A stretch of 64,000 nt of DNA from JANJUO01 sp942492935 (GTDB lineage Bacteria; Bacteroidota; Ignavibacteria; Kapaibacteriales; UBA2268): assembly GCA_942492935.1 (NCBI GenBank), contig OW818654.1:62001-126000 (forward strand), read 5' to 3'. Position numbers and translations under genes: made by a program. Positions 33,900-41,966 of this stretch are shown here, piece by piece. The notes under the pieces are model-generated. The model made no database searches. It was not told the origin of the DNA and worked only from the letters and a program-made list of their open reading frames with translations. Within the stretch, counting starts at the first letter, position 1; each line of letters starts with the position of its first letter.

Positions 33900-35126
33900 T
33901 GTGGTTTTCTGATTTCATTATGTACTTGTTTCAGAATTGCATAATTCTTGCAAGTGTCTTTAGCAACGTAGTTGCGACATATTAGTAGAACCGATTTGAT
34001 TTTTTAGTTAAAGCTCCGTAGGAGCGACATAAGTATATCGCAGCTACGCTGCTTTTGGAATTACTTGGTTAATTTTTTTCTATTATGATGACGCAGCCAA
34101 GTTGTATAGTTTTCGCACTTGATGCGGAATCTAATATGCAGTTGTCCAACACTGTCAAAGTGTTGGACATCTTGCTTTGGAAATGCCATAAATCGTAGAT
34201 GAATTCCTCACTATGTTAGGAATGACGATATTCAAGAATGGATTCTGAAACAAGTTCAGAATGACATAATTCCTGCAAGTGTCATTAGCAACGTAGTTGC
34301 GACATATTAATAGAACAGATTTGTTTTTTTAGTTAAAGCTCTGTAGGAGCGACATTGATATATCGCAGCTACGCAGCTTTTGGAATTACTTGGTTAATTT
34401 TTATATTATGATGTCGCATCTACGCTGCTAAAAAAAATGGATCCTGAAACAAGTTTAGAATGACAATTTGTTTTCCGTGTCATTCCTTACTTGATGTGGA
34501 ATCTAATATGCAGATGTCCAACACTTTCAAAGTGTTGGACATCTTGCTTTGGAAATGACATAAATCGTAGATGGATTCCTCACTTTGTTCGGATTGACGA
34601 TATTCAAGAAAGGATTCTGAAACAAATTCAGAATGACATAATTCTTGCAAGTGTCTTTAGCAACGTAGTTGCGACATATTAGTAGAACCGATTTGATTTT
34701 TTAGTTAAAGCTCCGTAGGAGCGACATAAGTATATCGCAGCTACGCTGCTTTTGGAATTACTTGGTTAATTTTTTTCTATTATGATGACGCAGCCAAGTT
34801 TTATAGTTTTCGCACTTGATGCGGAATCTAATATGCAGATGTCCAACACTTTCAAAGTGTTGGACATCTTGTTTCAAAAATGACATAAATCGCAGATAGA
34901 TTCTGAAACAAGTTCAGAATGACATAATTCTTGCAAGTGTCTTTAGCAACGTAGTTGCGACATATTAGTAGAACCGATTTGTTTTTTAAATGAAAGCTCC
35001 GTAGTAGCGACATAAGTATATCGCAGCTAGGCAGCTTTTGGAATTACTTGGTTAATTTTTTCTATTATGATGACGCAGCTACGTTGCTAACGAAAATGGA
35101 TTCCGCATCAAGTGCGGAATTACACC
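33900..35126. repeat. Array of four composite palindromic repeat units
   Basis: Four units begin with CTTGCAAGTGTCTTTAGCAA-type sequence at about 33948, 34272, 34644 and 34930 (spacings about 324, 372 and 286 bp). Each contains, in order, the hairpin words GCAACGTAGTTGC and GCTCCGTAGGAGC, ATCGCAGCTACGCTGC, a GATGACGCAGC segment and TTGATGCGGAATCTAATATG. In the first three units the AGATGTCCAACACTTT hairpin and GGATTCTGAAACAAGTTCAG follow. Short ORFs in this 1.6-kb gap cross the repeats and look spurious. Confidence 0.88.
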
Positions 35127-35372
35127 TAAATAAATGCCATTCTTACCTAAATTCAATATTACACTCGTAAAAATTTTATTCCGAACTTGCTTTTTTTTGG
35201 CAATAGACATTCAAAATTAAATTTAATCTAAAACATATATACTATAAATGCGTTTATATATATTGATATAATTTTATTTAATAAATTATATATTATTATT
35301 TGTTGGAATACTTAAATATCCTATATGAAAGCTACTTTTACAGAGTTTTAAGTTTTAATAACAGGTTGAAAA

Positions 35373-37598
35373 ATGAGAAATATATTTAAAATAGCTGCAA
35401 ATGTTTTTGCATTTATTTTTATTACGATTATCATCAGTTCTTGTGCTAAATATGATAATTTTACAGCTTATTTTAATACATATTATAATATGGAACGTCT
35501 TACAAAAGAAGCTGAAAGTGAATTTGAATTTCAAGATGAGAAAAAGAGAATTCAGCCAAGGATATTTATTCCACAACCTGAATTTTACATCCCTTCAGAA
35601 GAATCAATTGGACCACCTCCATTCATGTCTGAAATGATTGTAAATAAGTCAAAAAGACAACCAGTTGAAACTAAATTGGATTCAATTGTAATTAAAGGTT
35701 CTAAAATTCTGGCAAGAAGACCAAAAAGTAATTTTGTGGAAGGTTCACTATATTTGATGGCAAAATCTTTCTTCTACCGAGAAGACTGGATGAACTCTCA
35801 AATTAAATGTAGTGAATTGATAGATAGATTTCCAGCAGGTGATATGTCTCCTGATGCTCATTTACTTTTTTCAAAGAATTTGCTTGTTCAAAGAAAGTTT
35901 TATGCAGGTGAAATGATGTTATCTCGTACAGTAGATATATCATGGCAAAAAAAGAGATACGACATTCTATCTGAAGCATTTAGGATTCAAGCTGAACTTG
36001 CTTTATTCCAAAATGACCTCGAAAAAGCATTAAGACCTTACCGTCAAGCTATTGCACAGTCTGATGATGGTGAATTGAAGGCAAAATGGCAAGTTGATAT
36101 GGCTGCTTTATTATACAGAATTGGAGATTTTGAACGTGCTGAAAAAGAATTTGCCAAAGTAACAAAATTTTCACCTGACTATTTGCAGACTTTTGAAGCG
36201 TATCTATATAGAGCAGGGTCATTAATTAGATTGGGTAGATTTTACGAAGGTGATAAAATTTTAGATGACTTGGCAAAAGATGGAAAATTCGAAGAATGGT
36301 ATCCTTTCGTATATGCTCAAATGCTACAATCCTTCAGATACAAAGTTATTGATACAAATGCTATTGTAAAAAATAAATTAGGCGAAACAATCACACAAAA
36401 GCAAAAAGTTGATTCTTTATTTGTTATGGAAAAATATGCTGATTCTGCATTTGTAAACAACCCATTTGTAATCGCATACTATTTTGAACGTGGTATGGAT
36501 TATTATAAAGGAAATGATTGGGGGCGTGCAAAGAATTATTTTGCTAAATCAAGAATGGTAAAAACTCCAGTTATTAAAACTTCCGATAGATTGTATTCAT
36601 TATTAAATATTTGGGATAATAAACGTAGAGAAACAGATAAATTTCTTAGCAAACCTGAATCTATTCCTGAATTAGCTGATTCTGCAAAAGTAAATCTTGC
36701 CATGAATTTATTTGAATTAGGTAGAATTCATGAGGAACTCGGGTTTAAGGATTCTGTTGAATTTTATTACAAATATGCAACTACTGTCGTCCCTATAAAA
36801 AGCAAAGAATCAGCAAGATGTCTTTATGCTTACGCAAGAGTTATTAAGGAAAAAGAACCAGAAAAAGCTGATTCTCTACTTGATGTAATAGTAAATACTC
36901 ACCCATTAACCGAATATGGAAAAGATGCCAGATTAACTCTTGGCTATACAGATGCTTTTGTGATTGATACAGCGGCGGAATTTTATTCTTCCGGTATCAA
37001 CCTAATGCGTGTTGGTGATTATTATTACTCAATTAATCAATTTAATAAAGTTGTTGATAGTTTTCCTCAACACAAATTAGCACCTAAATCACTTTATACA
37101 ATTGGTTGGATTTATGAAAAAAATCTTGTAAAATTTGATACGGCTTTGTATTATTACCAGATTTTGATTAGTAAATATCCTGATTCAGAATATGCAAAAG
37201 ATGTGAAATACAGTCATGATTATAAACTTGTTCTAAATAGTGGGGCAGAAATACCTGATTCTCTTAAAATGAAAGAATTTCCTGTATTTATTCCAAATGC
37301 AGTAAAAGGAATTGATGAACTTGATAGACTTAAAATGCAAGAAGTTGAAAAGAGAAATAGAGAGAATAATGTGAAGGAACTACTCAAAGACCCTTCAAAA
37401 TATATCAATGAACCAGGTAAGTTGATGAAAGACCCTATCGAAATGTTGAAAAATATTGATATTCCCAATCCATTCAGTGACCCAGCAAAGTTTTTCAATC
37501 TTGAAGAAGAAAAATCTGATTCGACTAAACAAACAATACAAGAATTGAAAAAGTACGAGGAAGAAGAAGAAATTATTCAAGAAAAGCCAAAAAAATAA
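35373..37598 (+). CDS. TPR-repeat outer-membrane lipoprotein, PorW/SprE-like
   Basis: The protein (741 aa) has a signal peptide ending in lipobox ISSC (C24). It is followed by FTAYFNTYYNMERLTKEAE, reminiscent of the N-terminus of T9SS-associated TPR lipoproteins. About ten TPR-like units (LYRIGDFERAEKEFAKVTKFSP, YYKGNDWGRAKNYFAKS, YYYSINQFNKVVDSFPQHKLAPKS, YYQILISKYPDSEYAKD) cover residues about 120-620. The tail is charged. In Bacteroidota PorW/SprE supports T9SS and gliding; the resemblance is in length, lipobox and TPR content, so this is inference. The gene 15 bp downstream encodes a T9SS cargo. Confidence 0.72.
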   Translation: MRNIFKIAANVFAFIFITIIISSCAKYDNFTAYFNTYYNMERLTKEAESEFEFQDEKKRIQPRIFIPQPEFYIPSEESIGPPPFMSEMIVNKSKRQPVETKLDSIVIKGSKILARRPKSNFVEGSLYLMAKSFFYREDWMNSQIKCSELIDRFPAGDMSPDAHLLFSKNLLVQRKFYAGEMMLSRTVDISWQKKRYDILSEAFRIQAELALFQNDLEKALRPYRQAIAQSDDGELKAKWQVDMAALLYRIGDFERAEKEFAKVTKFSPDYLQTFEAYLYRAGSLIRLGRFYEGDKILDDLAKDGKFEEWYPFVYAQMLQSFRYKVIDTNAIVKNKLGETITQKQKVDSLFVMEKYADSAFVNNPFVIAYYFERGMDYYKGNDWGRAKNYFAKSRMVKTPVIKTSDRLYSLLNIWDNKRRETDKFLSKPESIPELADSAKVNLAMNLFELGRIHEELGFKDSVEFYYKYATTVVPIKSKESARCLYAYARVIKEKEPEKADSLLDVIVNTHPLTEYGKDARLTLGYTDAFVIDTAAEFYSSGINLMRVGDYYYSINQFNKVVDSFPQHKLAPKSLYTIGWIYEKNLVKFDTALYYYQILISKYPDSEYAKDVKYSHDYKLVLNSGAEIPDSLKMKEFPVFIPNAVKGIDELDRLKMQEVEKRNRENNVKELLKDPSKYINEPGKLMKDPIEMLKNIDIPNPFSDPAKFFNLEEEKSDSTKQTIQELKKYEEEEEIIQEKPKK

Positions 37599-37613
37599 TT
37601 TATAAGTTTGAAA

Positions 37614-38354
37614 ATGTTGAAAATAAATGCAATATTATTTCTTTTATTTTTGAACTCACTTTTAGGTGAAATTCTTATTTATGGTACTGGAAATAAAGGA
37701 AATGTAGGCGACACAATTTGCAATAATATTGCAATTGAATCAGATTCAAATATTGATAATTCCATTTTGTTAGAATGTAATTTTGAATTGAGTAATCCTT
37801 TAGTTTTTTACCCGCAAGTGTTGATAGGCAATAGTAATTTTGAAATAAGTAGAAGTGAATTAACAAGAGAAAATGATTCAATTTACTCTTTATTAATTGA
37901 AATCAAACCTAATAATATAGAAAATAAAAAAATTAATATAGGTTTATGCGGCGAATTGCTTGCTGGAAATGATTCAATTTGCATTGTTAGTTTTTATAAT
38001 GTCAAATTAAATAATTCAAAAATTGGTGATTTTGATATTAAAATCAATTCAAATAATATTGGTTCAAAATTCCCTTACTTGAGATTTGCAAAAATTCAAC
38101 AAAATGCACCAAATCCCGTTTATGCAGGAAATATTACTAAATGGGCTTATACAGTAGATATTGCTCAAGATATAAATTTTTTAGTTTATGATTTGTTAGG
38201 CAGAATTATTTTCCAAGAAAAAAAAAGAATTGATTCTCCTGGTACTCATTTTTATTATTTGATGATTGATAAACTTACTTATGCTGGAGTTTACTATTTT
38301 AAATTGAATGGTGAATATTCAAAAGCTGGTAGATATTTTTCTGTTATAAAATAA
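37614..38354 (+). CDS. Secreted protein with T9SS type A sorting domain
   Basis: The product (246 aa) has a signal peptide and an N-terminal beta-sandwich-like domain of about 150 residues with three cysteines. It ends in a T9SS sorting domain: QNAPNPVYAGNITKWAY, FLVYDLLGRIIFQEK, then LTYAGVYYFKLNGEYSKAG...FSVIK. The function of the N-terminal domain is unknown. I start at the ATG at 37614; a TTG six bases earlier is in frame but has no SD. It lies 15 bp after the TPR lipoprotein gene on the same strand. Confidence 0.78.
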   Translation: MLKINAILFLLFLNSLLGEILIYGTGNKGNVGDTICNNIAIESDSNIDNSILLECNFELSNPLVFYPQVLIGNSNFEISRSELTRENDSIYSLLIEIKPNNIENKKINIGLCGELLAGNDSICIVSFYNVKLNNSKIGDFDIKINSNNIGSKFPYLRFAKIQQNAPNPVYAGNITKWAYTVDIAQDINFLVYDLLGRIIFQEKKRIDSPGTHFYYLMIDKLTYAGVYYFKLNGEYSKAGRYFSVIK

Positions 38355-38457
38355 ATATATTTTTGACAACCGTAATTATTTGAAAAAAAATATTGTTGAA
38401 TTACAAATAATTTTATTAAATTAGTGTTTTATAATTGTTATAACAATTCGATTGTTG

Positions 38458-39564
38458 ATGAAAAAAATACTTGTAGTTGATGACGCTGAATTTATCCTTG
38501 AAAGTACCTCTACTCTTTTGAGATTTGAGGGGTATGATATTATTACTGCATCCGATGGAATTGAAGGGGTCGAAGCTGCATTTAAGCATAAACCTGATTT
38601 GATATTATGTGATATTTCTATGCCAAGATTAGATGGATATGGGGTATTAGAAAAAATCAGAACTTCACCCGAAACATTGACAACATCATTTATTTTTCTT
38701 ACTGCCTTCACAGATAAGTCAAATATGCGTGCTGGCATGGAGAAAGGTGCTGATGATTATCTAATTAAGCCATTCACAAGAGAGGAATTACTTGCTGCGA
38801 TAGAGGCACAATTCAAGAAAACATCATTTATTGAAAAACAATTACAAGAAAAAGTTGATGAAGTTGGTAGAAGTATCACAAATTCACTTCCACACGAGTT
38901 TAGAACAGTTCTTAACCAGATTGTTGGGTCTGCTAAATATCTAAATGCAAATCCAAGCAATGTTGATGCTGAGGAAATCAAAGAACTATCAGATGATATT
39001 ATTTCGTCTGCATCAAGATTGTTGAAAATCACAGAAAATTATCTTATTTATTCCAGAATTGAGGTATTTTTATCAAGCAAAGAAAAAAGAAGACAGCTTA
39101 GAACATTCAGAACAGATGAACCTTCAGCAATGATGGTTGATATTGCATCTTTAATTGCCGAAAGATATGAGCGATTAGATGATTTTGATTTTTATGGTAC
39201 TGTTGATAATATTATGATTGAAGTTTCTACTGAAAGTTTTCATAAAATTATTGATGAACTGTTAGACAATGCGTTCAAATTCTCAGAAAGTGGAACTTCA
39301 GTAATCTTAAATATTTCAAGTGATGAAAAGTTTTTGGAAATTTCAATTCAAGATAATGGAAGGGGTATGTCGGTTGAGCAAATGTCAAATGTTGGTGCAT
39401 TAGTTCAATTTGAAAGAAATGTTTATGAACAACAAGGCGTTGGACTTGGACTTTCCATTGCAAAAAAATTAGTTGAACTTCATGATGGCATTTTTGAAAT
39501 TAAATCTGAAGTTAGCAAAGGTACTGAAGTCTGTGTGAAATTACCTATTGTTTACAAAGATTAA
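38458..39564 (+). CDS. Response regulator - histidine kinase hybrid
   Basis: The protein (368 aa) starts with a CheY-like receiver: VVDDA (D8, D9), phospho-acceptor D52 in LCDISMPRLDG, and the conserved Lys in LIKPF. A short helical linker leads to a HisKA domain with LPHEFRTVLNQ (H146). An HATPase domain follows with DELLDNAFKFSESG, DNGRGMSVEQM and GVGLGLSIAKKLVELHDG. A receiver ahead of the kinase suggests control by an upstream phosphorelay; no sensor TM segment is present, so it is cytoplasmic. The ATG at 38458 is chosen over TTG codons at 38452 and 38455. Confidence 0.9.
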   Translation: MKKILVVDDAEFILESTSTLLRFEGYDIITASDGIEGVEAAFKHKPDLILCDISMPRLDGYGVLEKIRTSPETLTTSFIFLTAFTDKSNMRAGMEKGADDYLIKPFTREELLAAIEAQFKKTSFIEKQLQEKVDEVGRSITNSLPHEFRTVLNQIVGSAKYLNANPSNVDAEEIKELSDDIISSASRLLKITENYLIYSRIEVFLSSKEKRRQLRTFRTDEPSAMMVDIASLIAERYERLDDFDFYGTVDNIMIEVSTESFHKIIDELLDNAFKFSESGTSVILNISSDEKFLEISIQDNGRGMSVEQMSNVGALVQFERNVYEQQGVGLGLSIAKKLVELHDGIFEIKSEVSKGTEVCVKLPIVYKD

Positions 39565-39639
39565 ATTATATTGATAATATTTCGCTTACCTAAATATATA
39601 GTCCATAAACAAAAAGTAGTATAAAAAAAACCGCCGAGA

Positions 39640-39663
39640 AGCTATAAAATTAATAGCTTTTTG
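39640..39663 (+). terminator. Possible terminator after the hybrid kinase
   Basis: The AAGCTAT/ATAGCTT stem with an AAAATTA loop is followed by a short T-run. Confidence 0.5.
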
Positions 39664-39714
39664 AATCTTAAATAAATACAAATAACTTCTAAGCTGTTAC
39701 AAAATAAAGTTGAA

Positions 39715-39985
39715 TTTCAGATGTTTTATAAAATCCTTGAAATTCCCGATAGGGATTAAATATTTGTAAACCCCAACCTAACCTTCCCCAAGGGGAAGGA
39801 ACTGGCGTAAGTCCAACAATCCCATCGGGATTGAATGTTGTTAAATACACATTCAACACCTACAGTGTTGTAGGTGGCGATGGGAGATTTTTCTGTTACA
39901 TACATTAATTCCAATCGGGAATTTAAAAGAATTTTTACAAGATAACGAAAATACAAATTTTATTGTTAATTGGCTGAGGAATCAC
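39715..39985. repeat. Partial fold-back element copy
   Basis: Hairpin words AATTCCCGATAGGGATT, CCTTCCCCAAGGGGAAGG, AATCCCATCGGGATT and CAACACCTACAGTGTTG are found. The right end (AATTCCAATCGGGAATTTAA) continues into AACAATTGGC-like sequence matching the outer arm of copy A. The element fills most of the 39565-40091 gap; no gene is visible there. Confidence 0.7.
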
Positions 39986-40091
39986 TTTTTTTTGCTTTTT
40001 TAATTTTTCAAATAAAATTTATTAATATTTTATGCTTAACTTTGTTTTTTTTTTACGATTTTTGTAGATTGAAAAATTGTAAAGAAAAAAA

Positions 40092-40946
40092 ATGAAAAGA
40101 GAAAATTTCAGTACGAAAGAAAATAGCAAACATAAAGAGAAAGCAACCGGAACATTTCGTTCTACCAAGAAACCAATGGTGAGAGCTCCTTCTGTAATTA
40201 AAAAGGATAAAAATTCTAACATTAAGGAAGATGAATTTATTCGTCTAAATAAATGGCTTGCTACTTCTGGTGTAGCGTCAAGAAGAAAAGCTGACGAATT
40301 AATAGCTTCCGGTGCCGTTAAAGTAAATGGTTTAACTGTTACAGAGCTTGGGACTAAAATTGCAAGAGGCGATTTTATTACCGTAAATGGCGACCCAATC
40401 AAAGAATTGCATCATGATATTTACATTTTACTTAATAAGCCAAAGAATGTAATTACAACAACCAATGATGATTTAAATAGAAAAACAGTGCTTGATATTG
40501 TTCGCAAACAAGACAGAGTATTCCCTGTTGGAAGATTAGACAGAAACACAACAGGTGTTCTTTTAATCACAAATGATGGCGAAATGGCATATAGATTAAC
40601 TCATCCAAACTATGCTATAGAAAGAACTTACAATGTAAAATTAGACAGAGGTTTAAGAGCTGTTGATGCACAAAAAGTTGCAAATGGAATTGAACTTGAA
40701 GATGGAATGACGCAACCTTGTATTGTTGAAATTAATCCAACTGACAGTACTAAATTAATGATTTCAATAAAAGAAGGCAAGAATCGTGAAATTAGAAGAA
40801 TTTTTGAAGCATTACATTACGAAGTAAAACAATTAGACAGAAAGATTTTTGCAGGTTTAACAACTCGCGGCTTGGCAAGAGGCGAATACAGACATTTAAC
40901 AAGTAAAGAAGTATTAAAATTGAAAAAACAATTGAAAATGAATTAA
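40092..40946 (+). CDS. RluB-like pseudouridine synthase
   Basis: This enzyme of the RsuA/RluB/E/F family isomerises a uridine in 23S or 16S rRNA. A basic low-complexity N-terminus of about 45 residues precedes an S4 RNA-binding domain (RLNKWLATSGVASRRKADELI). The catalytic domain has PVGRLDRNTTGVLLITNDGE with the catalytic Asp, and a C-terminal GKNREIRRIFEALHYEVKQLDR. The Lys/Arg-rich extension suggests the RluB type, which modifies 23S U2605. It is probably monocistronic with the next small gene 25 bp downstream. Confidence 0.92.
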   Translation: MKRENFSTKENSKHKEKATGTFRSTKKPMVRAPSVIKKDKNSNIKEDEFIRLNKWLATSGVASRRKADELIASGAVKVNGLTVTELGTKIARGDFITVNGDPIKELHHDIYILLNKPKNVITTTNDDLNRKTVLDIVRKQDRVFPVGRLDRNTTGVLLITNDGEMAYRLTHPNYAIERTYNVKLDRGLRAVDAQKVANGIELEDGMTQPCIVEINPTDSTKLMISIKEGKNREIRRIFEALHYEVKQLDRKIFAGLTTRGLARGEYRHLTSKEVLKLKKQLKMN

Positions 40947-40971
40947 TGAACTTTTATTATTAGGGATATTT

Positions 40972-41445
40972 ATGAAAAAAATCATTCTAATTTGTATTTT
41001 GTTTTCATTTACTTTTTCACTTGCCCAAGAAGGTGGTCTTCAGAAAGCAAGAAAGCTTGCAGGTGGGGTAGAAACTTATGTTTCAGTACCATCAGAATTA
41101 CAGGAAAGGGTAACAAAGTTTTTCAAGAAAATCATCAAGAAAAACATTAAGGAAGGTTACGAAGAATTATTAGAAAAAAGTCCAATCAAAGGTAAAACTG
41201 ATGAGATGAGTAATCTTGTTAAACAGACTTTTTTATCTTATGATTTTTACGGTGAAATGCAAGGATACGAGCCGGTAAATGCTGAAGTAGTTACAGAATC
41301 TTATATGCGTTTGCGTTATCTTGGTCTCTATGATAAATATCCAATTCGTTGGGTATTTACATTCTACAAATCTCCTGAAGATGGTTGGATAGTAACAAAT
41401 GTTAAATTTGATGATTTGAGTGAATATTTCTTTTACGACGAATAA
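40972..41445 (+). CDS. Exported protein of unknown function
   Basis: The protein (157 aa) has a signal peptide (MKKIILICILFSFTFSLA, cleavage near AQE). The mature domain is an alpha+beta fold: a Lys-rich helix, then YDFYGEMQGYEPV and YDKYPIRWVFTFYKSPEDGWIVTNVKFDDL. This pattern of late antiparallel strands ending in a Trp-containing hairpin is reminiscent of NTF2-like/DUF3887-type secreted domains. No catalytic residue is evident. The start is supported by AGGGATATTTATG. Confidence 0.72.
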   Translation: MKKIILICILFSFTFSLAQEGGLQKARKLAGGVETYVSVPSELQERVTKFFKKIIKKNIKEGYEELLEKSPIKGKTDEMSNLVKQTFLSYDFYGEMQGYEPVNAEVVTESYMRLRYLGLYDKYPIRWVFTFYKSPEDGWIVTNVKFDDLSEYFFYDE

Positions 41446-41478
41446 TATTGAAGTTTTTCGCGCTAAAAATTAATTTTT

Positions 41479-41511
41479 ATCTGGACCCTATCTTGTAGGT
41501 GGAGTCCAGAT
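41479..41511 (+). terminator. Hairpin after the 41-kb exported protein gene
   Basis: ATCTGGAC...GTCCAGAT arms (8 bp, imperfectly extended) surround a CCCTATCTTGTAGGTGG segment. It is terminator-like but has only a weak T-run. The remaining 41512-41966 is very AT-rich; no gene, and no promoter of clear spacing, is seen. Confidence 0.5.
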
Positions 41512-41966
41512 TTGCATTTAATTGCTTAAATAATACTACACAATATCCAAATTATACATCATTACTTTATTTGTTTTTTTTAATCCACACATAGCCATTG
41601 TCATCTCATAATAATTACAGAATGAAACAAAACTCAAAGTATTATTAACTTTAAATTACAATTATATTAATTATTATTAATATATGTAAAAATATTATCA
41701 AATTGTTAATTTGTATTTTAATAAGTCCATAAAATTAATTAATTTACAAATTGTTTAATGTTGATTTATGTAATTAGTTAATAATGATAAATGATTGATA
41801 ATTAATGATATTTTTTTGTAACATTTTTTGTTTTTTTTTGTTATTAAAAAATGGATATTTGCATAAAATATATGCAAAAGAATTATGCTTTGTTGGGGGA
41901 GTAATTAATTTCGATAAATATTAATAGTATTAATAGTATTTTTTTTTAATTTTAAAAGGGTGTTCT

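Noticed and set aside
34491..34682. 63-codon ORF within the repeat array
   Set aside because: It spans the palindromic repeats and has no homology or SD.
33900..35126. Possible CRISPR array
   Set aside because: Unit lengths of about 290-370 bp, repeated rather than unique spacers, and no cas genes.
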